Source of the DNA: Oscillospiraceae bacterium
GTDB taxonomy: Bacteria; Bacillota; Clostridia; Oscillospirales; Oscillospiraceae
Direction of reading: 5' to 3'
Assembly: GCA_017430455.1 (NCBI GenBank)
Contig: JAFRMX010000002.1
Span: 1 to 64,000, forward strand
Length of the DNA stretch: 64,000 bases
Of this stretch, positions 10,276 to 19,637 are shown piece by piece. Numbering within the stretch: the first letter of the stretch is position 1; the number at the start of each line of letters is the position of its first letter. Made by a program: the position numbers and the translations under genes. The notes under the pieces are model-generated. The model was given only the letters and a program-made list of their open reading frames with translations. It was not told the origin of the DNA and ran no database searches.

Positions 10276-12117
10276 ATGAGCGTTTTAGATAAAATAAATT
10301 CCTCGGCTGATGTCAAGAAGCTCAATGAAAAGGAGCTTACTGAGCTCTGTGCGGAGATAAGGACTTTTCTGACAGAAAACGTTTCGAAAACGGGCGGCCA
10401 TCTGGCTTCGAATCTCGGGGCTGTCGAGCTCAGCGTTGCGCTTCACAGGGTGTATGACACGTCCGCGGATCGTATAGTTTTCGATGTCGGGCACCAGTCG
10501 TATGTTCATAAGATATTGACAGGCAGAAAAGAAAGGTTCGGAACATTAAGACAGCTCGGCGGGATCTCGGGTTTTCCAAAACCCTATGAATCGGACGACG
10601 ATGCATTTATTGCAGGCCATGCATCGAATTCTGTCGCGGTAGCTCTCGGGATGGCCCGGGCCAGAACGATGAAGGGCGAAAAGTATAAAGTCGCATGTGT
10701 TATAGGCGACGGTTCAATGACGGGAGGTATGGCAACAGAGGCTATAGCCAATGCAGCCGCTGCAAACGAGCCTCTCGTAATAATCCTGAACGACAACAAT
10801 ATGTCTATAAACCGCAATGTAGGCGGTATGGCGAGAATATTTGACCGTATGCGATTAAAACCGGCGTATTTTAATTTCAAGCGCGCGTACAGACAGGTGT
10901 TCAGAAATCTTCCGGAGCTCTACCGATTCAATCACATTATTAAGGAAAATGTGAAGGAACATCTGGTATCCGACAACATTTTCTCCGAGATGGGCATGTA
11001 TTATCTCGGCCCTGTAGACGGACACAACATAGGTAAGCTGGAGAGTGTTCTGGAATACGCTGTGGAGCTCGACAGCACCGTGCTCGTCCATGTCATTACA
11101 AAAAAAGGCAAGGGAGTCCCTTACGCGGAGAACAATCCCGATAAATATCACGGGGTCGGTAAATTCGACCCGCTGACAGGCGAAATGCCTTGTCCAAGTG
11201 AAAGCTTTTCCTCCAAAGCAGGGGAAGTACTGAGCTCACTTGCAGATGACAATAAGGATATAGTCGCGATAACTGCCGCTATGACAGAAGGAACGGGTAT
11301 GGATGTCTTCGCCCTCAAGCACCCCGGAAGGATATTCGACGTGGGAATAGCTGAGCAGACTGCCGTCGCTATGGCGGCAGGTATGGCAAAACAGGGCGTC
11401 ACTCCATTTGTGGCGATCTATTCCACATTCCTCCAGAGGGCCTATGATATGCTCATCCATGATGTTGCCCTTCAGGGACTGCATGTCGTCTTCGGTGTGG
11501 ACAGAGCGGGACTCGTCGGAGCGGACGGAGAGACGCACCAGGGCACCTTTGACGTCGCCTATCTGTCTTCGGTTCCGGGCATGAAGATCTATTCTCCCGC
11601 TAACTTCGCGGAGCTGGAGTATACTGTGCGCAAGGCGGTATACGAAGATAACGGGCCCGTAGCAGTGAGATATCCAAGGGGCGGAGAAGGGGAATGGAAG
11701 GAACTTCAGACAGATGAGGTCGCCGTTATAAAAGAGGGGACCGACGTGACGTTAGTCTCATACGGCATAATGATTAACAACTGTCTTGAGGCAGCCAGGC
11801 TCCTTGAGAAAAAAGGTGTATCTGCCGAAGTAGTGAAGATCAATGTAATTAAGCCCTTGGATTATTCTGTGCTGGACAGATCTCTTTCCAAAACAGGAAA
11901 GCTTATGACGGTCGAAGACGTATGTACCGAGGGCTCAGCAGGAGAGAAGATAGCGGAGCACATCGCCGTATCAGATATAAAGCTTTCGTACCTGAAACTG
12001 CTCGATTTGGGAGACGGGATCGTAGAACACGGGTCCGTTGCCGAGCTTCAGAAGAAGTACGGTATCGACGCTCTATCAATATGCACAAAATTCATGGAGG
12101 ATAATTGTCTAAAATAG
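10276..12117 (+). CDS. dxs: 1-deoxy-D-xylulose-5-phosphate synthase
   Basis: 613 residues, close to the usual ~620. It condenses pyruvate and glyceraldehyde 3-phosphate to DXP with thiamine diphosphate, the first step of the MEP isoprenoid route, and also feeds thiamine and pyridoxal synthesis. DVGHQSYVHKILTGR is seen near the N-terminus. The TPP-binding GDGSMTGGMA to N segment is present, as are the GIAEQTAVAMAAGMA segment with the catalytic Glu and the YPRGG motif. GGAG lies 7 nt before the ATG. It has its own promoter and appears to be monocistronic. The stop codon lies within an inverted repeat of TAGACAA. Confidence 0.97.
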   Translation: MSVLDKINSSADVKKLNEKELTELCAEIRTFLTENVSKTGGHLASNLGAVELSVALHRVYDTSADRIVFDVGHQSYVHKILTGRKERFGTLRQLGGISGFPKPYESDDDAFIAGHASNSVAVALGMARARTMKGEKYKVACVIGDGSMTGGMATEAIANAAAANEPLVIILNDNNMSINRNVGGMARIFDRMRLKPAYFNFKRAYRQVFRNLPELYRFNHIIKENVKEHLVSDNIFSEMGMYYLGPVDGHNIGKLESVLEYAVELDSTVLVHVITKKGKGVPYAENNPDKYHGVGKFDPLTGEMPCPSESFSSKAGEVLSSLADDNKDIVAITAAMTEGTGMDVFALKHPGRIFDVGIAEQTAVAMAAGMAKQGVTPFVAIYSTFLQRAYDMLIHDVALQGLHVVFGVDRAGLVGADGETHQGTFDVAYLSSVPGMKIYSPANFAELEYTVRKAVYEDNGPVAVRYPRGGEGEWKELQTDEVAVIKEGTDVTLVSYGIMINNCLEAARLLEKKGVSAEVVKINVIKPLDYSVLDRSLSKTGKLMTVEDVCTEGSAGEKIAEHIAVSDIKLSYLKLLDLGDGIVEHGSVAELQKKYGIDALSICTKFMEDNCLK

Positions 12118-12140
12118 ACAAAAAACCTTATTTAGACAAA
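12105..12140 (+). repeat. TAGACAA inverted/direct repeat at the dxs 3' end
   Basis: TTGTCTA, 3 nt, TAGACAA form a perfect 7-bp inverted repeat spanning the dxs stop codon. A further TAGACAA copy lies at about 12133-12139. It sits 18-50 nt upstream of the next promoter, so it could be an operator or a weak terminator stem. Confidence 0.4.
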
Positions 12141-12157
12141 GCATGTCAAATTATAAA

Positions 12158-12186
12158 TTGCGCAAACATACAAATTATGGTAAAAT
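12158..12186 (+). promoter_or_regulatory. Promoter of the flavin/Fe-S oxidoreductase gene
   Basis: TTGCGC, a 17-nt spacer and TAAAAT, about 83 nt before the start codon. Confidence 0.6.
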
Positions 12187-12269
12187 CTATCAAAATGTAT
12201 GAGTGCGCTTTTTTGCACCTTCATAAATTACGGTATATTAAAAAATAAAGGAAGGAAAGGGTTTATTGT

Positions 12270-14342
12270 ATGAACAAACAATACGAACCTCTATTCACGC
12301 CATGGAAGATCGGCAATGTCGAGATCAAAAACCGCATTGTCCAGTGCTCCATGGGCGGAACATCTCTCTTCGGCTGGCTTGAACCTAACCACTTCGACAG
12401 AGAAGCGGCTTACTTCCTGCTCAACCGCGCGGAAGACGGAGTCGGTCTCATACTTCCCGGTATGCAGTGCGTCAAGGATACGCTCGGCGTTCCGGGCAGA
12501 AAATGGCTCTGGCAGAACGACAGAATGTTCAAACAGCTTGCTGAGTATATGCCCAAATTCCATGCGACGGGCGCAAAACTCTTCATCCAGCTGGCTGCCG
12601 GCTTCGGCCGTTCGATGGCCATTACCCCCTGGATGGTCGAACTGCTGAAACATCCCGTGATCGGCAAGATCGCGGCACCCATCGTAGACGTCGATTACTG
12701 TTGCGCGTCAGCTTCCGCGACTCCCAACCGTTGGTACGAGGATATCAAATCCCGTCCGATGACGGTCGAAGAGATCCACGAGATGGTAGATGCCTTCGGC
12801 AAGACCGCAAAGAAACTCCGTGACGCCGGCGTTGACGGCGTCGAGATACACGCTGTCCACGAGGGTTACCTGCTTGACCAGTTCACCATGAAGAACTGGA
12901 ACTTCCGTACCGACGAATATGGCGGATCCTTTGAGAACCGCTACCGCTTCCCGGTCGAGATAGTACAGGATATCAAGAGACAGGCCGGAGCGGACTTCCC
13001 CGTATCTCTGAGATACAGCGTTGTCTCCAAGACCAAGGGCTGGGGCAAGGGCGCTCTTCCTTATGAGGAGGACTTCGAAGAGTTCGGTCGCGACATGGAA
13101 GAGTCCGAGAGAGCCATCAAATATCTGGGCGATGCCGGATATGATATGTTCAACTGCGACAACGGCACCTATGACGCCTGGTATTGGGCACATCCGCCTC
13201 AGTATGTTCCTGACAACCTCAACCTGCCCTATGTCGAGCACATAAAGCAGTTTACCGATAAGCCCTGTGTCTGCGCCGGCCGTATGGATCCCGTCAAGGC
13301 AGCTGAGGAGATCGCTGCAGGAAGACTCGACGCGGTAGCTATAGCGAGACAGAACCTCGTCGACCATGAATGGATCCACAAGATCCTTGAAGGCCGCGAG
13401 GACGAGATAAAGCCCTGCATCCGCTGCCACAATGGCTGCTTCAACTTCGCAAAATACAAAGGCACGGCCAATATTCAAGGCCTTGGGGATTCCCTGCACC
13501 TCGCGCGCTGCGCTCTGAACCCGACAACGATGCAGCACAACAAGTACAAGATAGTCCCGACAAAGAAGCCCAAGAAGGTCGCGATCGTCGGCGGCGGAAT
13601 CGGCGGTATGGAGTGTGCTCTGGTACTCAAGCAGCGCGGCCATTCCAGCGTTATATTCGAGAAGACCAACGAGCTCGGCGGACTCTTCCTCACAGCTTCT
13701 TCCGAAACATTCAAGGAGCAGGACAGAAAGCTTGTTGAGTGGTACAGACGCGAGATCGAGAAGCAGGGCATAGATGTCAGATTCAATACCGAAGTCACTG
13801 ACCTCGGCACACTCAGAGGCTTCGATGAGATCATTGTTGCAACAGGTTCTGTTGTCAGAACGATGCCTCAGATCCCCGGCTTCGATAAATGCCTGACCTT
13901 CACACAGGTCCTCAAGGACAAGGTTCCCGTAGGTGACAGAGTCGTATTCTTCGGCGGCGGACAGTCCTCCTGCGAGACCGCTTTGGATCTGGTACTTCAG
14001 GGACATCATCCTATTATTGTCGAGTACGCCGCGGACCTCGTAGCTGCCCAGGCGACATGCCTTGCAAACACCTCCTATCTGCGTGATGCTCTCGAGTATC
14101 ATAAAGTTCCCACTTACCTCAACTCCACGATCACCAATATCGGCGACAAGACCGTCACTATCAAGGGCAAAGACGGCACTGTTACCGAGGTCGAGTACGA
14201 TAATATCGTAAACGGCATTGGCTTCGTTCCTGCTCCTGTCGGCGGCACCGGCAAGAATATCCACAGAGTCGGCGACTGTGTTGCAATAGGCAACCTGAGA
14301 ACTGTTATCTGGAGAGCATGGGACGTCTGCATGGCGATCTGA
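12270..14342 (+). CDS. Old-yellow-enzyme/FAD/4Fe-4S oxidoreductase (2,4-dienoyl-CoA / enoate reductase family)
   Basis: 690 residues, the size of two-domain family members. The N-terminal TIM barrel (about 1-370) binds FMN and has the family start PLFTPWKIGNVEIKNRIV and the active-site HxxHEGYLLDQF region. The Fe-S segment CIRCHNGC plus a later Cys before NPTT ligates one 4Fe-4S cluster. The C-terminal part (from about 435) has a GGGIGGMECALVL dinucleotide fold and a second GGGQSSCETAL. Relatives include dienoyl-CoA reductase, BaiCD/BaiH and cinnamate or enoate reductases. The substrate cannot be assigned. It uses NAD(P)H to reduce an activated C=C bond. SD GGAAGGAAAGG. Codon use is strongly biased, as in highly expressed genes. 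It is followed by a perfect terminator. Confidence 0.9.
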   Translation: MNKQYEPLFTPWKIGNVEIKNRIVQCSMGGTSLFGWLEPNHFDREAAYFLLNRAEDGVGLILPGMQCVKDTLGVPGRKWLWQNDRMFKQLAEYMPKFHATGAKLFIQLAAGFGRSMAITPWMVELLKHPVIGKIAAPIVDVDYCCASASATPNRWYEDIKSRPMTVEEIHEMVDAFGKTAKKLRDAGVDGVEIHAVHEGYLLDQFTMKNWNFRTDEYGGSFENRYRFPVEIVQDIKRQAGADFPVSLRYSVVSKTKGWGKGALPYEEDFEEFGRDMEESERAIKYLGDAGYDMFNCDNGTYDAWYWAHPPQYVPDNLNLPYVEHIKQFTDKPCVCAGRMDPVKAAEEIAAGRLDAVAIARQNLVDHEWIHKILEGREDEIKPCIRCHNGCFNFAKYKGTANIQGLGDSLHLARCALNPTTMQHNKYKIVPTKKPKKVAIVGGGIGGMECALVLKQRGHSSVIFEKTNELGGLFLTASSETFKEQDRKLVEWYRREIEKQGIDVRFNTEVTDLGTLRGFDEIIVATGSVVRTMPQIPGFDKCLTFTQVLKDKVPVGDRVVFFGGGQSSCETALDLVLQGHHPIIVEYAADLVAAQATCLANTSYLRDALEYHKVPTYLNSTITNIGDKTVTIKGKDGTVTEVEYDNIVNGIGFVPAPVGGTGKNIHRVGDCVAIGNLRTVIWRAWDVCMAI

Positions 14343-14363
14343 TATTACTCTTCAAAACATCAG

Positions 14364-14395
14364 CAGGCACCCTTTTTCAGGGTGCCTGTTTGTTA
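14364..14395 (+). terminator. Intrinsic terminator
   Basis: A perfect 9-bp stem, CAGGCACCC with GGGTGCCTG, then TTTGTT. Confidence 0.88.
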
Positions 14396-14447
14396 ATTAA
14401 TAAACCTGATTGTCAGAAACTTGTCCAGCCAAAAAGCCGATTATAAC

Positions 14448-14476
14448 TTGATATAAGCGGCGGTATTTGGTATTAT
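14448..14476 (+). promoter_or_regulatory. Promoter of the rnf operon
   Basis: TTGATA, a 17-nt spacer and TATTAT. The predicted transcription start is near 14483. Confidence 0.72.
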
Positions 14477-14486
14477 TTTCATATTG

Positions 14487-14501
14487 TTAACACTTTGTTA
14501 A
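14487..14501 (+). promoter_or_regulatory. Operator-like palindrome at the rnf transcription start
   Basis: TTAACA-CTT-TGTTAA is a perfect 6-bp inverted repeat with a 3-nt spacer just after the predicted start site. It uses the half-sites of Rex operators but in the opposite order, so Rex binding is uncertain. Confidence 0.4.
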
Positions 14502-14529
14502 AACATATCAGGTTATCGAGGTGAAGCTT

Positions 14530-15879
14530 ATGCCAAAAACTTTTAAGGGCGGTGTGCACCCGAACTATAACAAGTTCCCGGATGTGCCGGTTACTGTTAT
14601 TGCCCCGCCCGACCAGGTCGTCATTCCGCTCGTGCAGCATATAGGAGCTCCGAACAAGCCCCTTGTGCAGGTGGGTGACTATGTGAAGATGGGGCAGAAG
14701 ATAGGGGAGAATGGCGATGCTCCTGTTTCCGCGCCGGTACATGCTTCAGTTTCGGGCAAAGTCATTGCAGTGGAGCCCCGCCCTCATCCTCTGGGCGATC
14801 TGATCCCGGCTGTCGTGATCGAAAACGATCACCGGGACACTCCATGCACGGATCTTGCGCCGCTGACTGAAGAGGAACTGAAAAACGGTGAAGCGATCCT
14901 TCAGAGGATGCGCGACGCAGGGATAGTCGGAATGGGCGGCGCCATGTTTCCGACTGCATTCAAGATCAAAAGCGGACTCGGAAAGGTCGATACGCTGATA
15001 ATCAACGGAGCCGAGTGTGAGCCTTATTTAAACGGTGACCATATTACCATGCGCACATATCCGGAGCAACTGCTCAAAGGCATTGAGTGTGCAAGAATCG
15101 CCGCGGGGCTTGACAAGGCATATTACGGAATAGAGGTCAACAAGCAGGACGCAATAGATATACTCAATTCCTTCCATCCCGAGAAATACGGCATAGAGAT
15201 AGTTCCCGAAGAGGTGAAGTATCCGCAGGGGAGCGAAAAGCACCAGATCAAGGCCATTACCGGAAGGGAAGTAAAACCGGGAGGACTGCCCGCAGGAGTC
15301 GGATGCACGGTCATCTCGACGCGCACTTGCTACGCCATCTATCAGGCCTGCTATGAGGGAAAGCCGGTCATAGAGAGGATCGTCACTGTCGCTGGAAGCG
15401 CCATGAATCAGAAGGCAAACGCTCTTACAAGAGTCGGAACGCCGCTCGGGTATCTCGCGGAACAGTGCGGAGGATACCATGACCTCAGGAAAGTGGTTCT
15501 CGGCGGCCCGATGATGGGGATCTGCGCCACTTCTCTGGAAGCACCGACCATTAAAGGAACCGCGGGTGTTCTGTACTTTACGAAGAAAGAAGACCGGACG
15601 GTCAAAAACCCGACGTGCATCAGATGCGGAAAATGCACAACGGTATGCCCGATGCATCTGCAGCCGTGCATGATGTATATGTACTACTCCAAGGGTGATT
15701 TCGAAGGTATGAGCAGATACCACGTCACCGACTGTATAGAATGCGGCAGCTGCTCGTACAACTGCCCTGCCAGAATGCCGCTGACACACGCGTTCAAGAC
15801 CGCGAAACTGATGTTCCAGGCAAAAGCGGCAAAAGAAAAAGCTGCTGCTGAAGCAGCAGCAAAGGAGGCCGGGAAATGA
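14530..15879 (+). CDS. rnfC: Rnf complex subunit RnfC (NADH-binding, Fe-S)
   Basis: 449 residues. RnfC is the peripheral NADH dehydrogenase subunit of the ferredoxin:NAD+ oxidoreductase, which couples electron flow to sodium or proton export. The start is placed at ATG 14530 because GAGGTGA is 6 nt upstream; a GTG at 14521 is possible but would lack an SD. Seen: KTFKGGVHP at the N-terminus, a GMGGAMFPTAFKI flavin/NADH-binding segment, and two ferredoxin motifs near the C-terminus, CIRCGKCTTVCP and CIECGSCSYNCP. An Ala/Lys/Glu-rich tail follows. It is the first gene of rnfCDGEAB and its stop overlaps rnfD (ATGA). Confidence 0.96.
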   Translation: MPKTFKGGVHPNYNKFPDVPVTVIAPPDQVVIPLVQHIGAPNKPLVQVGDYVKMGQKIGENGDAPVSAPVHASVSGKVIAVEPRPHPLGDLIPAVVIENDHRDTPCTDLAPLTEEELKNGEAILQRMRDAGIVGMGGAMFPTAFKIKSGLGKVDTLIINGAECEPYLNGDHITMRTYPEQLLKGIECARIAAGLDKAYYGIEVNKQDAIDILNSFHPEKYGIEIVPEEVKYPQGSEKHQIKAITGREVKPGGLPAGVGCTVISTRTCYAIYQACYEGKPVIERIVTVAGSAMNQKANALTRVGTPLGYLAEQCGGYHDLRKVVLGGPMMGICATSLEAPTIKGTAGVLYFTKKEDRTVKNPTCIRCGKCTTVCPMHLQPCMMYMYYSKGDFEGMSRYHVTDCIECGSCSYNCPARMPLTHAFKTAKLMFQAKAAKEKAAAEAAAKEAGK

Positions 15880-16901
15880 AAAACGAAAAACTTGTGCTTG
15901 ACGTTGCATACCAGCCTCAGGAGAGAACTGCGAGAAGTACGAGCTCGATAATGCTGGACGTGATCATCGCGCTGATCCCCGCTTCGGTTTGGGCGGTCTG
16001 GCAGTTCGGAATACAGTCTCTGTTTCTGCTTGTCGTATCCGTCTCTTCATGCGTATTCTTTGAATGGGGATATCGCAAGCTTCTTCACAAGAGCTCGAGC
16101 ATAGGAGATCTTTCGGCAATAGTCACGGGCCTTATGCTCGCGATGACTCTTCCTCCTACGGCTCCAGCCTGGGTAGCGGTCATTGGCTGCTTCTTTGCCA
16201 TTGTTATCGTGAAGCAGCTGTACGGCGGTATCGGAAAGAACTTCTTGAACCCCGCTCTTGCCGGGCGCGCGTTTCTGATGGCTTCCTACGCAACTATAAT
16301 GAGTTCCTATGCGGTGCCCCGTTCTCTCAAAAGCACGGTCGACGCAATCAGCATGGCGACTCCGCTGACATATATGTACGGGGGACAGGAGGTTCCGGAG
16401 TTCTTCACTTTAAGATCCGTCTTTCTCGGAACGATGCCCGGAACGCTGGGCGAGGTCAGTGCCCTGCTGCTTACGATCGGCGGCATATACCTTATAATCC
16501 GGAAGGTCATCTCCTGGCGTATACCGCTCTCATTTATCGGGACAGTTGCCTTAGTGTCCCTGATCGCCGGTTCCGGCACAATGGACCGCGGCAGCTGGAT
16601 GCTCTATAATATCCTGTGCGGCGGCGTCATCCTCAACGGATTCTTTATGGCTACAGATTACGTGACCAGCCCGATAACGGCCAGAGGCCAGATCATCTAC
16701 GGCATCGGGTGCGGCGCGATCACGATGCTCATCCGTTATTTTGGCAGCTTCCCGGAAGGCTGCTCCTATGCGATCCTGATCATGAACCTTTGCACTTGGG
16801 CCATAGATAAGGCCTTCAACAACAGGCAGTTCGGTGTGAGCAAGAAGGACGTCAAAGCAGCCAAAGCCGCGAAGAAAGCAGCAAAGGAGGCGGCAAAATG
16901 A
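15876..16901 (+). CDS. rnfD: Rnf complex subunit RnfD (membrane, FMN)
   Basis: 341 residues, polytopic membrane subunit of the Rnf pump. It has the family segments GGIGKNFLNPALAGRAFL and MATPLTYM; in RnfD/NqrB the Thr in this second region carries covalent FMN. About eight to ten hydrophobic segments and a Lys/Ala-rich tail. The start overlaps the rnfC stop by 4 nt and the end overlaps rnfG by 4 nt, so translation is coupled. Confidence 0.95.
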   Translation: MKNEKLVLDVAYQPQERTARSTSSIMLDVIIALIPASVWAVWQFGIQSLFLLVVSVSSCVFFEWGYRKLLHKSSSIGDLSAIVTGLMLAMTLPPTAPAWVAVIGCFFAIVIVKQLYGGIGKNFLNPALAGRAFLMASYATIMSSYAVPRSLKSTVDAISMATPLTYMYGGQEVPEFFTLRSVFLGTMPGTLGEVSALLLTIGGIYLIIRKVISWRIPLSFIGTVALVSLIAGSGTMDRGSWMLYNILCGGVILNGFFMATDYVTSPITARGQIIYGIGCGAITMLIRYFGSFPEGCSYAILIMNLCTWAIDKAFNNRQFGVSKKDVKAAKAAKKAAKEAAK

Positions 16902-17440
16902 ATAAGATCATGAAACTTGCCCTGGTTCTGTTTCTTGTCTGCGCTGTTACGGCAGGGATCCTCGGTGTCGTCAATGAGATAACGAAGGACCGTATCGCCG
17001 AGATCAACAGGTTGGCAACTGTAGCGGCTTATTCCGCAGTGCTCGGGGCCGACGGGTATGATACCTTAGATGCGGATACATCCGCTTTTCCGACCGTCGA
17101 CAAGATCAGCCTCGCGACAAACGGCGCGGGTCATGTTGTGGAACTTACCGTACCCGGGGCTCAGGGACTCATCACTGTCGCCGTCGGCGTTGCTCCGGAC
17201 TATACCTGCACGGGTATTTCAATTATCAGTCACTCGGAAACATCCGGACTCGGAGCAAATGCCGCCGCACAATCCGAGGTCGGGCGCAGCTTCCGCGAAC
17301 AGTTCATAGGCACGGATGAAAATGTCGCGCTCACAAAATCCGGGGGCACCATAGATGCTCTCTCCGGTGCTACTATCACATCCAACGCGGTTACCACGGC
17401 GGTCGCCACCGCGATTCGCGCGGTCAAGGCGATAGGTTGA
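16898..17440 (+). CDS. rnfG: Rnf complex subunit RnfG (covalent FMN)
   Basis: 180 residues. One N-terminal membrane anchor (about 7-24) is followed by an extracytoplasmic FMN-binding domain. The flavinylation motif LSGATITS is visible near residue 157; the Thr of SGAT takes FMN by a phosphoester bond. It passes electrons within the Rnf complex. It overlaps rnfD by 4 nt. An ApbE-type flavin transferase would be needed for maturation and is not in this window. Confidence 0.95.
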   Translation: MNKIMKLALVLFLVCAVTAGILGVVNEITKDRIAEINRLATVAAYSAVLGADGYDTLDADTSAFPTVDKISLATNGAGHVVELTVPGAQGLITVAVGVAPDYTCTGISIISHSETSGLGANAAAQSEVGRSFREQFIGTDENVALTKSGGTIDALSGATITSNAVTTAVATAIRAVKAIG

Positions 17441-17454
17441 GGAGGCATGGGAAT

Positions 17455-18165
17455 ATGAATATTAAAAATCAGTTTAAAGAAGGTCTTATCACCAACAACC
17501 CCGTCCTTGTCCAGCAGATAGGAATGTGCGCCACGATGGCCATCACGACGACGCTGTTCAACGGAATCGGAATGGGCCTTTCGGTCCTGATAATCCTCAC
17601 ATGCTGCAACGTCGTTATTTCGGCTCTTAGAAAGATCATCCCGAACGAGATCAGACTTGCCATATTCGTTGTCGTTATCGCGGGATTTGTTACTATCGTG
17701 GACCTGCTCCTGCAGGCCTTCATTCCGGCGCTCTCAAAATCGCTGGGCGTCTTCATCCCGCTTATTGTTGTCAACTGTATCATTATCGGAAGAGCGGAAG
17801 CGTTTTGCCAGAAGAATCCGGTCGGAGCGTCTTTCTTCGATGGAATATTCCAGGGGCTCGGCTATACCTGCGTGCTGATCATAATGTGCGTAGCGCGTGA
17901 GCTTCTGGGTTCGGGCCGTTTCGGAGGGGGCCTGATTGACGTTGCCAACGGCTTCAGGTTCACACTTGACGGTACCGGCGCCGGCATTCAGATCTTTCCC
18001 TCCAAATACGGCGCAGCTATACTCAATCTCCCGTTCGGAGGCTTTATAACGCTCGGAATGCTGATAGCCGTGATGCAGTACGCTCTTAAAAAATCAAAAA
18101 AGAAAAAAGAGCTCGCAGCCCGTCTTGCATTGGAAGAAGCGGAGAGAAAGGAGGCTGAAGCATAA
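17455..18165 (+). CDS. rnfE: Rnf complex subunit RnfE (membrane)
   Basis: 236 residues, about six membrane helices, with the family motif NPVLVQQIGMC near the N-terminus and VARELLGSG in the middle. RnfE and RnfA form the inverted pair that holds a Fe-S centre in the membrane. The start is ATG 17455, preceded by GGAGG at 9 nt; a TTG at 17437 in the same frame overlaps rnfG but lacks an SD. The C-terminus is Lys/Glu rich. It overlaps rnfA by one base (TAATG). Confidence 0.95.
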   Translation: MNIKNQFKEGLITNNPVLVQQIGMCATMAITTTLFNGIGMGLSVLIILTCCNVVISALRKIIPNEIRLAIFVVVIAGFVTIVDLLLQAFIPALSKSLGVFIPLIVVNCIIIGRAEAFCQKNPVGASFFDGIFQGLGYTCVLIIMCVARELLGSGRFGGGLIDVANGFRFTLDGTGAGIQIFPSKYGAAILNLPFGGFITLGMLIAVMQYALKKSKKKKELAARLALEEAERKEAEA

Positions 18166-18749
18166 TGCTTACTTCTGTTATTTCAATTTCACTCGCCGCC
18201 ATACTGACCAACAACTTTATCTTCGCGCAATTTCTCGGATGCTGCCCCTTCCTGGGATGCTCGAACAAAGTGGATACCGCCACGGGCATGGGACTCGCAG
18301 TCGTCTTTGTCATGGGTCTCGCGAGCGCGATATGTTGGGTCGTAAACGAATACATTCTGGTCGTTCTGAAGCTTGAATTTCTTCAGACCCTGACCTTCAT
18401 CCTCGTTATCGCGGCTTTGGTACAGTTCGTCGAAATGTTCTTGAAGAAAGCCGTGCCCTCGCTGTATTCAGCATTGGGCATCTATCTTCCGCTTATAACG
18501 ACAAACTGTGCCGTTTTGGGCGTTGTTCTACTGAACGTACAGAACAACTATAACTTCATCGAGTCAGTCGTATACGGCATAACGGGCGGTCTCGGCTTCA
18601 TGCTTGCAATAGTGCTCTTCGCGTCCGTGCGCGAACGTATAGCCTTCTCGGATTATCCCGAATGCTTTGAGGGCTTCCCGATCTGCCTCGTGTCTGCAGG
18701 CCTTCTGGCGCTGGCCTTCATGGGCTTCAGCGGCATGAGGATCGTATAA
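18165..18749 (+). CDS. rnfA: Rnf complex subunit RnfA (membrane)
   Basis: 194 residues, six membrane helices. The signature NNFIFAQFLGCCPFLGCS is near the N-terminus and ITTNCAVLG is in the second half; these Cys residues are the proposed intramembrane Fe-S ligands. The length is exactly typical. It is the partner of RnfE and is followed 12 nt later by rnfB. Confidence 0.96.
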   Translation: MLTSVISISLAAILTNNFIFAQFLGCCPFLGCSNKVDTATGMGLAVVFVMGLASAICWVVNEYILVVLKLEFLQTLTFILVIAALVQFVEMFLKKAVPSLYSALGIYLPLITTNCAVLGVVLLNVQNNYNFIESVVYGITGGLGFMLAIVLFASVRERIAFSDYPECFEGFPICLVSAGLLALAFMGFSGMRIV

Positions 18750-18761
18750 GGGGGCAGGGAT

Positions 18762-19574
18762 ATGAAAACAATACTTTTGTCCATGCTCGTGCTCGGAGTG
18801 ATCGGAGGCGTTTTCGGCGCTCTGCTCGCGTTTGCTTCCAAGATATTCCACGTGGACGTCGATCCGAAACAGGAAAAGGTCAGAGCGGCTCTCGCGGGCG
18901 CGAACTGCGGCGGATGCGGATATCCCGGATGTGACGGATACGCTGCTGCGGTCGCCAGAGGCGAGGCTCCTACGAACAAGTGCGTAGCGGGAGGAGCTGC
19001 CACTGCTGCCGCCGTCGCCGAGATCATGGGTGTGACAGCGGGAGCTGCCGAGAAAATGGTTGCCTTCGTTCCGTGCTCGGGAACAGAAGGACACGCGGAG
19101 ATGCGCTTCAATTACTCGGGTCCCAAAGACTGTCGCGCGGCTATGCTGTTCGGCGGCAAGAGCAACAAGACCTGTACGTTTGCCTGCATAGGACTCGGCA
19201 ACTGTGTGAATGCATGCAAGTTCGACGCCATGCATATAGTTGACGGCATCGCCAAGGTAGACCGCTACAACTGCGTCGGCTGCGGCGCCTGCGCAGATGC
19301 CTGCCCAAAGAGCATCATAAAGCTCATCCCCGAATCCCAGAAGGTCATTCCCGCCTGCTCCAATAAGGATAAGGGCGGCAGAGTCATGAAGATCTGCGAT
19401 TTCGGATGCATAGGCTGCATGAAGTGCCAGAGAGAATGCCCCGCGGACGCGATAGTCGTAAAAGACAATCTTGCTATGGTGGATCCCGCCAAGTGCGTCG
19501 GCTGCGGCCACTGTGCGGACGTCTGCCCGAGACACATAATAAACTGGTTCGGAAAACAGCCCAAAGCTGTGTAA
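18762..19574 (+). CDS. rnfB: Rnf complex subunit RnfB (ferredoxin-accepting)
   Basis: 270 residues. An N-terminal membrane anchor is followed by the NCGGCGYPGC domain that binds a 4Fe-4S cluster, a CTFACIGLGNCVNAC motif, and ferredoxin motifs CVGCGACADACP, CIGCMKCQRECP and CVGCGHCADVCP. RnfB takes electrons from reduced ferredoxin and feeds the pump. It is the last gene of the operon and is followed by a terminator. Confidence 0.96.
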   Translation: MKTILLSMLVLGVIGGVFGALLAFASKIFHVDVDPKQEKVRAALAGANCGGCGYPGCDGYAAAVARGEAPTNKCVAGGAATAAAVAEIMGVTAGAAEKMVAFVPCSGTEGHAEMRFNYSGPKDCRAAMLFGGKSNKTCTFACIGLGNCVNACKFDAMHIVDGIAKVDRYNCVGCGACADACPKSIIKLIPESQKVIPACSNKDKGGRVMKICDFGCIGCMKCQRECPADAIVVKDNLAMVDPAKCVGCGHCADVCPRHIINWFGKQPKAV

Positions 19575-19591
19575 CAAATGGACAGACTGAA

Positions 19592-19622
19592 AAGGAAGCC
19601 CTTTTAGAGGGCTTTCTTTTCA
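19592..19622 (+). terminator. Intrinsic terminator of the rnf operon
   Basis: AAAGGAAGCCCT pairs with AGGGCTTTCTTT (one G-U pair) around a short loop, then T residues. Confidence 0.85.
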
Positions 19623-19637
19623 TACTCAGTCAGATTC

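Noticed and set aside
12708..14264. Long open frame of 518 codons on the minus strand
   Set aside because: It is the shadow of the oxidoreductase gene, whose strong codon bias leaves the opposite strand open. It has no SD or recognisable domain.
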